This document shows positions 8,805 through 16,952 of a stretch of DNA of 64,000 nucleotides, piece after piece. The position numbers and the translations under genes are program-made. Source of the DNA: Flammeovirga sp. OC4. Lineage in GTDB: Bacteria > Bacteroidota > Bacteroidia > Cytophagales > Flammeovirgaceae. The stretch's first letter is position 1. Every line of letters starts with the position of its first letter. The stretch lies in the NCBI RefSeq assembly GCF_000812565.1, contig NZ_JTAM01000043.1, forward strand, positions 1 to 64,000, given 5' to 3'. The notes under the pieces were generated by a model. That model saw only the letters and a program-made list of their open reading frames with translations. It ran no database searches and was not told where the DNA came from.

Positions 8805-11138
8805 ATGAAAAATATCCTTTTGCTACTATTCTTTTGCGTTACTAATATACAAGCTCAAAACTTAATGCACACAGTTTCCGGAAAAGTCATTGATAAAGAC
8901 ACACAACAACCCCTTATTGGTGTATTAGTTTTCACACATTATAACGATCAAACCCTCTCCAATACTACCAATATTGACGGTCAATTCGAATTAAAATTAC
9001 CGATGGGTAGGTATAATCTTCAGTTTCAGATGTTAGGGTATCAGTCTTTCGTTCAAGAGGAAGTCGCTGTCCCCAATGCCTATGGAAATAATATCAGTAT
9101 TTCGCTTCAAGAAGATGAAACAGTACTGAATGAAGTGGAAGTAGTGTATAAGTCTTCCAAAGATGAACCCCAAAATACAATGGCCATCGCTTCAGGTCGA
9201 CAATTTACTGTGGAAGAAAGTAGTCGATATGCGGGTGGTTTTGATGATCCGGCAAGATTGGCAACTGCTTTTGCGGGAGTGGCCGGTTCTACGGGTTCCA
9301 ACGGGATGGTGATACGTGGCAATGCCCCCAAAGGAGTATTATGGCAAGTAGAAGATTTACCAATTCCTGACCCTAGTCACTTGTCCAACATTGTGGCATT
9401 TGGTGGAGGAAGTGTCACGGCTTTAAGTACCTATGTGATGGATAATTCTGATTTTTATACCGGTGCTTTTACTTCTGATTATGGTAATGCAATGGCGGGT
9501 GTTTTTGATTTATCATTAAGAACGGGTAATTCAGAGAAGAGGTCTTACCAAGCTCAACTAGGAATAAATGGAATTGATTTTGGAGCAGAAGGCCCTTTCA
9601 AGAAAGGAAGTGACGCAACTTACTTATTTAACTACCGTTATTCTACTTTTGCGTTGTTAGCACCTATATTACCAGAGGAAATGGGGTTCTTAGGCTATCA
9701 AGATTTATCATTTAAAATTAATATCCCAACTAAAAATGGAGGAGAATGGAATGTTTGGGCCGTAGGTGGTGCAGATAGACAATACAGAGATGCATCGAGA
9801 GATTCAACGGAATGGACATTTGATGATGCCAACCAAACCTTCTCTACCAATATACTTTTTGGTGGTACTGGTGTTTCTTATCAAATGCCGGTCAATAAAA
9901 AAGGCTATTGGAAAAATATTATCGGCTTTACAGGAAATTCCACTTATTGGTCTTCCTCTGAATTAGACAATCAAATGGTCGATCACACATTAGATGATTT
10001 TAAAAATGTGCAGTATGATTTCTCCTACAAAACGTATTTGCATTATAAATTTGGAAAAAAACATACAAATAGAACGGGCTTGACCATCACTCAAAAACAT
10101 TATGATATCAATATGCAACAGGCTGAGCAAATTGGTGATCCTTTAGAGACTTTTGCTGTAGGTAATGGAAATAGTTTATTTGTTCAAGCTTACACTCAAT
10201 CCAAATTTCAACTTTCACAAAAATGGTCTATGAATGTTGGGGTTTATGGTCAATATTTTGAAGGGACCAATGCTTTGTCCATTGAACCAAGAGCGGCTGT
10301 AAAATATCAAATCAATCCTTGGCATTCAATTTCTTTCAGCTATGGATTACATAGTCAGATGGAAGCGTTGCATTATTATTTAATGCCTCAAACAGTCGAT
10401 GGACTAGAGACATACCCAAATCAATCTTTAGACTTCTCGAAGGCCCATCATTATGTATTAGGCTATAATTGGAATATCAATAATAATTTGAGATTTAAAT
10501 CAGAAATCTTCTATCAAGATCTTTTCAATATTCCAGTAATCGAGGGCAGTTATTTCTCCATGCTGAACCTTACACATCAATGGTTTGTCGATGCTCCTTT
10601 GGTCAATGATGGTACTGGTAGAAATGTTGGATTAGATCTTACTTTTGAGCAGTTTCTGAAGAAAGGCTATTATTATACAATTACCTCTTCCCTATTTGAC
10701 TCAAAATATGTGGGCGGAGATGGTGTGGAGAGAAATTCCCAATTCAACAAACGTTATGTAGTCAATATTTTAGGAGGTAAAGAATGGTCTGTTGGTCGAG
10801 AGAAAAATAAGACTTTGTCCGTTAATGGCAAATTTACCATAATGGGAGGAGACCGAAGACACCCGCTGAAAGAACAAGAATCAATAGAGCAAGGCGAAGT
10901 AATTTATGATTATGAAAGAGCCTATTCAGAGCAGTTTCCTTCCAGCAAAATTCTTAGTGTGAGTATGCTTTATAAAATCATGAAGCCTAAATACACCTCT
11001 CAATGGACTATTCAAATCATCAATGCTTTGGGGGCTCCTGAATATTATGGGTATAGTTATAATCAAAAAACGGGAGCAATTACTGATGATACTGATGTGT
11101 TGATACTTCCTAATATCGCCTACAAAGTAATGTTCTAA
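8805..11138 (+). CDS. TonB-dependent outer-membrane receptor (non-SusC type)
   Basis: This is an outer-membrane active transporter of 777 residues. A signal peptide ends at about Ala17-Gln18. Residues 25-110 are a carboxypeptidase-regulatory-like beta-sandwich (VSGKVIDKDTQQPLIGVLVF ... TNIDGQFELKLPMGRYNLQF). The plug follows at about 125-240 (GMVIRGNAPKGVLWQVEDLP), then a beta-barrel ending in the aromatic ILPNIAYKVMF. It is shorter than the roughly 1000 residues of SusC proteins and no SusD follows. It stands alone on the plus strand between two minus-strand operons. It may import an oligosaccharide or cofactor released by the flanking enzymes, but the substrate cannot be read from sequence. 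Confidence 0.88.
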   Translation: MKNILLLLFFCVTNIQAQNLMHTVSGKVIDKDTQQPLIGVLVFTHYNDQTLSNTTNIDGQFELKLPMGRYNLQFQMLGYQSFVQEEVAVPNAYGNNISISLQEDETVLNEVEVVYKSSKDEPQNTMAIASGRQFTVEESSRYAGGFDDPARLATAFAGVAGSTGSNGMVIRGNAPKGVLWQVEDLPIPDPSHLSNIVAFGGGSVTALSTYVMDNSDFYTGAFTSDYGNAMAGVFDLSLRTGNSEKRSYQAQLGINGIDFGAEGPFKKGSDATYLFNYRYSTFALLAPILPEEMGFLGYQDLSFKINIPTKNGGEWNVWAVGGADRQYRDASRDSTEWTFDDANQTFSTNILFGGTGVSYQMPVNKKGYWKNIIGFTGNSTYWSSSELDNQMVDHTLDDFKNVQYDFSYKTYLHYKFGKKHTNRTGLTITQKHYDINMQQAEQIGDPLETFAVGNGNSLFVQAYTQSKFQLSQKWSMNVGVYGQYFEGTNALSIEPRAAVKYQINPWHSISFSYGLHSQMEALHYYLMPQTVDGLETYPNQSLDFSKAHHYVLGYNWNINNNLRFKSEIFYQDLFNIPVIEGSYFSMLNLTHQWFVDAPLVNDGTGRNVGLDLTFEQFLKKGYYYTITSSLFDSKYVGGDGVERNSQFNKRYVVNILGGKEWSVGREKNKTLSVNGKFTIMGGDRRHPLKEQESIEQGEVIYDYERAYSEQFPSSKILSVSMLYKIMKPKYTSQWTIQIINALGAPEYYGYSYNQKTGAITDDTDVLILPNIAYKVMF

Positions 11139-11153
11139 TCGTCTGTGGCTAAC

Positions 11154-11230
11154 ACATTGTAAACTAAATTATCGTCATTTTAAAGCTTCTTTTTTTGTAT
11201 TCACACACAAACGAAGCAAAAAATTCAAAG
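11154..11230. repeat. MITE-like family B, truncated copy B1
   Basis: The end sequence ACATTGTAAACT (11154-11165) followed by AAATTATCG matches the end of the full copy near 23922. It is followed by the conserved AACGAAGCAAAAAATTC block, and the rest is missing. Confidence 0.6.
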
Positions 11231-11251
11231 GTTTTATAATTATCATCTAAA

Positions 11252-11299
11252 ATGTGGTTCCGTAAGAGCATTGCAATACAACGCTCCTACAGAACCATA
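11252..11299. repeat. GGACGT-type hairpin flanked by GTGGTTC/GAACCA
   Basis: ATGTGGTTCCGTAAGAGC and GCTCCTACAGAACCATA are imperfect inverted arms around TTGCAATACAAC. The unit has the same layout as copies near 15601 and 18533. It lies between the TonB receptor and the convergent toroid enzyme and may help end transcription, although no T-run is present. Confidence 0.6.
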
Positions 11300-11355
11300 C
11301 TTTAGAAGAATCTTTTGATGTGAGCAGATATTATTCTATCAAAGTGCGAACATGC

Positions 11356-13281
11356 CTATACTACTTCTAATTTTACTTCCACTGTTTTTTGATTCTTCTC
11401 AAAAAAGATATCAATTGGAACAGCTTCTACACCCGGCACCATATTAAAAGTTCTCTTCTTTTCCGTTGTGCGGATTTTCATTGGAACATTGGAGGTCAAT
11501 TTTAATATTCCGTCTGTTTTATGGATCGTAATGGTGTTGGCATCCAATTGCTTTACCTCTTCATTGTTAGGTGAGACGATTGGTAAAACAAACGCTGTCT
11601 TCTCTTTAATTTTTTGATCTGTATGAGCTATGATCTTCAAATAATCGGTCTCAAACTGATAGTTGATATTGAAATTACCTGCAGTACCTTTAACTTTTTC
11701 TCTTGCCTCATTTTTTAGTTGGGCAGTCCCCTCAACAGCTACAAGGTAGTCATCTTTTTTCGTATTAAAAGAAGCCTCTAAATCAAATAAATTCGTGTAC
11801 CAATTACCGTCTACGTTAGTTTCAATGCGAGGAGTCAATGCAATATCTTTTCCAGGAGCATCTTGTTGGTTTAAAGGTTCCATCTTTCTGTAAACCGCAA
11901 GACTTGCAGCACAAACCAATCCTATTTGATTGTGGTACAAGGCTGATAATGAAGCACCCGTTGCCTGCCTTAAGTCTTTCTTATGGTAGTACTCCGCATC
12001 ATAAGCGGTAACGGTTGCTCTCCAATTTCCTCTAGAAACCAGAACCGTATCTAACTCCTCAAAATAATTTACCCCTTCAGCGGCTACTCTTGGCAATGGC
12101 GTTTCTGTATCCAAATCAGGTAAATGCTTCCAGTTATCCAATAAATACGCCAGTGATTTTGCATGAGTAAATGTATGATGCAAACACGGTTTGATGCCGT
12201 GAGAAACATAGTGCATGCCGCCATGAAGTAAACCATCATTTGTACATCGGTCCAACAGTTCTGTATTTCTAATTACGGCCGTTCCAAAAGCTGGATTACG
12301 GTCGGCCATCACACTAAAAGCCGGTTGACAACCATCGCAAGTACGGCTTCCCCAATAGGTCCATTTAAACATTCGGGTACCCCAGCTATTGTCCCAGCCA
12401 CCGTCAGGCATCATAAATTCCAAATGACTGTTTAGTGATTTATGCAGCAAATCCAATAGCTCTTCGTCTTTTGTTTCGTGAGCATAAAGCACGAGGCTAT
12501 TCAAGGTTTCCTCCACATTGTACCCCAAATCAACACCTGGCAATCCTTTGACACTCAATTTATGTGCTGAAGGTTTGATTTCTCCCAATAAAAGATGGTT
12601 GGGTGTTGTAAAATAACCTTTAATTTCATTCGCTAACACCTTACTTTTCTCAGTATATCTTGGTTCTCCTAGAAGGTCCCCGATCAAGTATAAAGCATAA
12701 ATGTTGGTTCCCCCATAATTGACATTGGTTGTATCGATTTTGGGGAATTTTTTATAGATAAAATCTGTTGCTTCCCTCAGTCGATTACTCCAGCGTTTCT
12801 TTGTTTTTTTATCCAATAAATCAGAATGATGCTTCAATGTTTCTGCTAATGCAATTGCACCAAACACTGTAGTACCATTCCATGATTTTGGATTTAAAGC
12901 ATTGGTCCAACTTCCGTCAGGTCTGCTTACATTGGCTTCAGCCCATTCAAAAGCATTAATTCCAGCCTTCAAATACTTCTTATCCCCTGTTGCTTTTGCC
13001 ATATAAAACATAGGATAAACGGCATCCTGTAAACGGGCATGAATAATTCCGTCTCCGGGGCATTCCATTAAACCATGAACGGTAGGATCTTCAGGTTTGT
13101 CGACCTGTACGTTGATCATACCATCACACCATTTTTTTAATAGATTAAAAGAAAAATCTTTAAAATTCAATTCTTTGCTTTGCCCATGTCCGCCAGCACA
13201 TGAACTTAATACAGTACTAAATGGTAAACTTAATCCAACTCCTAATAAAGCCGAACTTTGTAAAAAATCTCTCCTCTTCAA
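11356..13281 (-). CDS. Secreted (alpha/alpha)-toroid enzyme, polysaccharide lyase/hydrolase-like
   Basis: This 641-residue exported protein has a Tat-like N-terminus, MKRRDFLQSSALLG, and also a lipobox-like LSSC at about residue 28, so it may be a Tat lipoprotein. Residues about 40-420 are rich in paired helices with toroid motifs such as RPDGSWTNALNPKSWNG, TNIYALYLIGDLLGEPRY and the His-rich GGMHYVSHGIKPCLHHTFTH. Residues about 460-641 are beta-strand-rich. This layout, toroid then beta-sandwich, is shared by several polysaccharide lyases and some hydrolases, and I cannot place it in a numbered family. It follows the sulfatase gene by 28 bp on the same strand, so the two probably act on one sulfated polymer. 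Function is inferred from fold and context only. Confidence 0.7.
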   Translation of the reverse strand: MKRRDFLQSSALLGVGLSLPFSTVLSSCAGGHGQSKELNFKDFSFNLLKKWCDGMINVQVDKPEDPTVHGLMECPGDGIIHARLQDAVYPMFYMAKATGDKKYLKAGINAFEWAEANVSRPDGSWTNALNPKSWNGTTVFGAIALAETLKHHSDLLDKKTKKRWSNRLREATDFIYKKFPKIDTTNVNYGGTNIYALYLIGDLLGEPRYTEKSKVLANEIKGYFTTPNHLLLGEIKPSAHKLSVKGLPGVDLGYNVEETLNSLVLYAHETKDEELLDLLHKSLNSHLEFMMPDGGWDNSWGTRMFKWTYWGSRTCDGCQPAFSVMADRNPAFGTAVIRNTELLDRCTNDGLLHGGMHYVSHGIKPCLHHTFTHAKSLAYLLDNWKHLPDLDTETPLPRVAAEGVNYFEELDTVLVSRGNWRATVTAYDAEYYHKKDLRQATGASLSALYHNQIGLVCAASLAVYRKMEPLNQQDAPGKDIALTPRIETNVDGNWYTNLFDLEASFNTKKDDYLVAVEGTAQLKNEAREKVKGTAGNFNINYQFETDYLKIIAHTDQKIKEKTAFVLPIVSPNNEEVKQLDANTITIHKTDGILKLTSNVPMKIRTTEKKRTFNMVPGVEAVPIDIFFEKNQKTVEVKLEVV

Positions 13282-13309
13282 AATCAGTTAATTTAGTATT
13301 ACAAAACCT

Positions 13310-15055
13310 TTATTTATAGTCAGTTTCTCGCCAGTAAATCACTTCACTCGGTAAAAAACCAATCCGATGTGCCTTCACTTCAATAATTTCTCCTTCTTTC
13401 AATGAGAAAGGTTGGTTGTAAATGGCCCAACTATTTGTCTTTTTATTGTTTTTCAATCGATAGCCTATTGAAGCCCCTTCCGTGCTACAAGAAATTTGAA
13501 TCATCCCTTCTTCCACTACAACTTTAGGTGGTTGAGTTTGGGGCTGTTTTTCGCCCTTCCAAAGCTTTGTGATGAGTTCTTTTTCAGATAGCGTGGGATC
13601 ATCATCAATTTGTGTAAGCCATCGGTCCATTTCTGTTCTTAATTCTAAAAGCTTTGCACGGTATTTTGGATTTTCAGCTAAATTATATAATTCATAGGGA
13701 TCATTTTGACAGTCAAATAGTTCCTCAGTAGGTTTCTGTTCTCGAAACCACTGAAGTTGAATGCCGTTTAATTCCCCTTTGGCTTTTAAGCGAAGTAACT
13801 CCTGCATTGAAGGTATTTTTTCGCGATAAGTGATGGGTAAATAATAGCCTTGCTCCGGTCTATAATTACGGATATACTTAAATTGTTTGTCCCTTACTGC
13901 TCGAATGGCATCTGTGTAACCATCAAATCGGTCAGCAGCTGCGTGTATATATTTTCTCTTCTCTTGGGTAGCATATCTCCCTAAAAATGCTTTCCCATGC
14001 ATATATTGTGGGGTTTTGACATCAACCAAAGACAATAAAGAAGGGGCTAGGTCTATAAAACTTAATAACTGAGCATCGATTTGTTTTGCTCTCAATTTTT
14101 TGGGAAAACGAATAATCAAAGGTGTTTTCAAACCTGAATCATACACCAATCTTTTCTCTCTAGGTAATGGTCCACCATGGTCTCCATAAAAAAATATAAT
14201 TGTATTTTCTAATAAACCATCTTGTTCCAATTGTGCTAATATTGCCCCTACCTGAGCATCCATTTCTGCAATATTATTATACATCTTCCATAAATCCCTT
14301 TGCACAACTTCTGTCTGAGGAAGGTACGGTGGTATTGAAAATTCAGTCTCTTTTGAAAGATAAATAGTGGTCTCTTCTTCTGTCATTTTCCCTTTTTCCC
14401 AATGGAAGCTTGTATCACCGCTATGGTAATGTCTGTTTTCTATAGCTCTAAATCCATAGGGTTCAAATAAACCTGATTCATGGGTATTGGTAAAATTAAA
14501 TACGGCAAAAAAGGGTTGTTTTTCTTTTCTGTTTCTCCAATGAGCATAGGGACTACTTTCATCCCATGCTGTGATTGGATATTTAAATTGGTAATCTTCT
14601 TTTAAATTATTTGTACAATAATATCCTTCAGCCCTTAACAATTCACTTAGCATTTTAGCTTCCGTTGGTGGAACAGCCTCATAAGCTGGCAAGCCTGTCA
14701 CTTCTGTATAAGAATTGGTCCTCATGTGATTGGCTCCAAAGGAAGAAGGATACATTCCAGTGGCAATAGCGGCTCTACTTGGAGCACAAACACCAGAAGT
14801 AGAATAAAAGTTAGGATACGCTACCCCCTCCTCTGCTAAACGACTTAAATTTGGTGTGGCAATGGTAGAGTCTCCAAAAGAGGGAATATAATGTCCCATA
14901 TCTTCAGTAACCAGCCATAGAATGTTCATTCTTTCTTCAAGTTGTTGATTCTGAGCAGATGTAGTATTACCTGACACTAGAAGAAAGAAAAAAAGAAAAA
15001 AGTAGTCACCCAAATCTATTTTCAGTGGTTTAGGTTTTGAAAAAGATTCCATCAT
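13310..15055 (-). CDS. S1 sulfatase with C-terminal beta-domain
   Basis: This is a formylglycine-dependent sulfate ester hydrolase, 581 residues, exported. Residues 43-455 form the sulfatase domain: NILWLVTEDMGHYIPSFGD carries metal ligands and CAPSR at 90-94 is the canonical maturation motif, with Cys90 the residue to be oxidised. IIFFYGDHGGPLPREKR is the second metal-binding stretch. Residues about 495-575 form a small beta-domain like those appended to chitobiase-type and sulfatase proteins (STEGASIGYRL ... EVKAHRIGF). The signal region is long (ATG plus hydrophobic FFLFFFLLVSG), and the second Met is equally possible. It is the first gene of an operon with the toroid enzyme. The maturation enzyme is not in this window. 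Confidence 0.92.
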   Translation of the reverse strand: MMESFSKPKPLKIDLGDYFFLFFFLLVSGNTTSAQNQQLEERMNILWLVTEDMGHYIPSFGDSTIATPNLSRLAEEGVAYPNFYSTSGVCAPSRAAIATGMYPSSFGANHMRTNSYTEVTGLPAYEAVPPTEAKMLSELLRAEGYYCTNNLKEDYQFKYPITAWDESSPYAHWRNRKEKQPFFAVFNFTNTHESGLFEPYGFRAIENRHYHSGDTSFHWEKGKMTEEETTIYLSKETEFSIPPYLPQTEVVQRDLWKMYNNIAEMDAQVGAILAQLEQDGLLENTIIFFYGDHGGPLPREKRLVYDSGLKTPLIIRFPKKLRAKQIDAQLLSFIDLAPSLLSLVDVKTPQYMHGKAFLGRYATQEKRKYIHAAADRFDGYTDAIRAVRDKQFKYIRNYRPEQGYYLPITYREKIPSMQELLRLKAKGELNGIQLQWFREQKPTEELFDCQNDPYELYNLAENPKYRAKLLELRTEMDRWLTQIDDDPTLSEKELITKLWKGEKQPQTQPPKVVVEEGMIQISCSTEGASIGYRLKNNKKTNSWAIYNQPFSLKEGEIIEVKAHRIGFLPSEVIYWRETDYK

Positions 15056-15776
15056 AAATCAGTATATATTACAATTTTTACTTTTAGGTATTAACCTCTA
15101 TTCATTTGTTTTAAAATTCAATTTGCCATGCGATAACTATTGACTCTATTTCTTTTTTCATCTCCACTTGTGTCTGATTTTTGGTCCAATTTGGCTTATT
15201 TTCCGAATTCAAATAGAGAAATTAGACCGTGTTGTTCTTTTCATTATCACATGGTTTTTATATAAATAACTAAACACAAACACTACAAATCAACCGTTTG
15301 CAGTATATATAGACGGATTAACCTATAGTTTGGACTATTTTCACTCATATGGACAATAGGGCATAAATGAAGTAGGATGTAGCAAACATTATGACTAGTG
15401 TTCTTCTATTGATTTGGAAGGAAATGACGTAGTACTTCATCTAGCATAAATGTTTCTTTGCGTAAATTTTCACTTTCATTTTTTTCAGTCATCACCCGGA
15501 AAGAATCCAAAACAAAAAAATAAAATGGACATTCCTCTCCCCTAAATGATTACCTGATTACAGATCAAAAGACAAGGGTTTTATAATTATCTTTTAAACT
15601 GCAGTTATGTAGGTACGATGCATTGCAACGTCCTTACAAACCATCATCATTCACTATTCATAAATGCTTTCTATTGATTTTTAAATAAATAGGTCTGATG
15701 ATTACTTTCTTATTTAACGGTTTTATCATAACTTCCCAGCCGTAAACTATTTCGAACATTTTAAAGCTAACTAAAA
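15056..15776. other. 721-bp noncoding gap
   Basis: No convincing gene is present. It should carry the promoter of the minus-strand sulfatase operon and that of the tandem small lipoproteins. A degenerate GGACGT-type hairpin lies at about 15601-15643. Nothing else stands out. Confidence 0.6.
15601..15643. repeat. Degenerate GGACGT-type hairpin
   Basis: GTAGGTACGATGCATTGC and GCAACGTCCTTAC are imperfectly inverted, followed by AAACCATC. Layout and the preceding TTTTATAATTATC segment match the copy at 11252. Confidence 0.45.
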
Positions 15777-15950
15777 ATGAAAAAGCTATATACTATTGCA
15801 GCAATCATCTGCATCGCCGCTACTACTTTCAGCTGCGATCCGCAAACCAACGAAAACGTTGAACCTATAAAAGTAGAGTCAATCTCTAATGAGGGATTGG
15901 AAGTCGAATCGCCGATTGGACAAATAAGCAGAGATCAAGGAGGTGTTTAA
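15777..15950 (+). CDS. Tandem small lipoprotein 1 (57 aa)
   Basis: This short gene encodes a 57-residue exported peptide. The signal MKKLYTIAAIICIAATTFSC is a clean lipoprotein signal with Cys20 at the TFSC lipobox. The mature part is only 38 residues, acidic, with the block NVEPIKVESISNEGLEVESP and a short tail GQISRDQGGV. The ATG is preceded by AAAGCTAACTAAAA, a leader repeated exactly before copy 2. It is the first of three tandem paralogues spaced about 200 bp apart. I do not recognise the family. Conservation of reading frame, lipobox and stop position in all three copies is good evidence that it is real. Confidence 0.85.
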   Translation: MKKLYTIAAIICIAATTFSCDPQTNENVEPIKVESISNEGLEVESPIGQISRDQGGV

Positions 15951-15971
15951 ACATTATAAAGCTAACTAAAA

Positions 15972-16139
15972 ATGAAAAAGATATATACTATTGCAGCAAT
16001 CATCTGCATCGCTACTACTACTTTCAGCTGCGATCCACAAAACAACGAAAACGTAGAACCTACTAAAGTAGAATCAATTTCTAATGATGGATTGGAAGTT
16101 GAATCGCCGATTGGTTCTATTACTAGAACACGTGGATAA
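15972..16139 (+). CDS. Tandem small lipoprotein 2 (55 aa)
   Basis: Second copy, 55 residues, starting 195 bp after the first. The signal MKKIYTIAAIICIATTTFSC has Cys20 as the lipid site. The central block NVEPTKVESISNDGLEVESP is nearly identical to copies 1 and 3, but the C-terminal tail GSITRTRG differs in sequence and length. Its upstream 20 bp duplicate those before copy 1, so the duplication unit includes the ribosome-binding region. The gap to copy 1 is 21 bp, so they are co-transcribed. Function unknown: a small surface lipoprotein, a signalling peptide precursor or an immunity-like protein are all possible. Confidence 0.85.
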   Translation: MKKIYTIAAIICIATTTFSCDPQNNENVEPTKVESISNDGLEVESPIGSITRTRG

Positions 16140-16173
16140 TTAACAAATCAATCACTTTTTAAAACTAAGTATC

Positions 16174-16344
16174 ATGAGAAAATTGCTAACTATTGCAGCA
16201 ATCATCTGCATCGCCGCTACTACATTCAGCTGCGATCCACAAACCAACGAAAACGTAGAACCTACTAAAGTAGAATCAATCTCTAATGATGGATTGGAAG
16301 TCGAATCGCCGATTGCACAAGTCAGTAGAAATAATGGATCTTAA
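16174..16344 (+). CDS. Tandem small lipoprotein 3 (56 aa)
   Basis: Third copy, 56 residues, 34 bp after copy 2. The signal MRKLLTIAAIICIAATTFSC again ends with the lipobox Cys20. The core block is the same as copy 2, and the tail AQVSRNNGS is again different. Across the three proteins the signal and acidic core are almost fixed and only the last 8-10 residues vary, although an Arg stays in the tail. A strong hairpin-T-run terminator lies downstream at 16521-16568 and probably ends the transcript. No homologous family is recognised. Confidence 0.85.
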   Translation: MRKLLTIAAIICIAATTFSCDPQTNENVEPTKVESISNDGLEVESPIAQVSRNNGS

Positions 16345-16479
16345 GGCTATCATTTAACATCCGATACAGTAGTTCTGATTCTCAAATTAAAAGGTAGCGT
16401 AATTTGTGATTTTAAGGTAATAACAGCCTCAGACTGCTAATTAAATGGGTTCACATTTACTTTGAAAAATATCAATGTG

Positions 16480-16602
16480 GTGGTTCGTGAGACGTAAACC
16501 ATTTCGTCTCAACATAAGCGATATCCTTTCAACTCACTGAGGTGGCTAAATTGAAAGGATATTTTTTTGTAGAGACACAATGCCTTGTGACTCACGAACC
16601 AC
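16480..16602. repeat. Long inverted repeat with nested hairpins
   Basis: GTGGTTCGTGAG (16480-16491) is the exact inverse of CTCACGAACCAC (16591-16602). Inside each arm lies another small hairpin (GAGACG...CGTCTC; CACAATGCCTTGTG) and the centre is the terminator at 16521-16568. The outer arms belong to the GTGGTTC/GAACCAC repeat family. Confidence 0.75.
16521..16568 (+). terminator. Rho-independent terminator after the small lipoproteins
   Basis: ATATCCTTTCAA (16521-16532) pairs perfectly with TTGAAAGGATAT (16551-16562), loop 18 nt, followed by a run of T to 16568. It is 177 bp past the third small lipoprotein and 385 bp before the DUF3500 start, so it separates the two units. Confidence 0.75.
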
Positions 16603-16952
16603 AACACGAATCACCCTATAAAATAATCTTTATCCCTTCTTGCTTTTCCTCTTTCTTGGTACTTATTCCAACATTCCTTTCAATTTCAGGTGTTAGATAT
16701 TATTACAAAAGCTTCCTATTCCTTTCAGTATTAACAATTAGGAAAGGTAAAGAGTGACAAAACCTTTCCATAAGCGGTTCAATTTTCGATTCTATTTCCT
16801 CAATATTACTTTTGAGAATAAAGGAGAGCGTCTATAAGTATCTATTTATTAGTGACTTGATAAAAAAATCAGGAACAATAAGTACAACTACTGAAAACGG
16901 CTCTTATATGGATAATAAAATTATTTCTTATTCTCTTAGACTTTTATTTTTA

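Noticed and set aside
15777-16344. The three small lipoproteins as a CRISPR-like or simple tandem DNA repeat
   Set aside because: Each unit has its own start, lipobox and stop, and differences spare the frame; the periodicity of about 200 bp reflects gene duplication.
16542-16757. 71-codon frame after the small lipoproteins
   Set aside because: Its beginning lies in the terminator and repeat hairpin; no support for translation.
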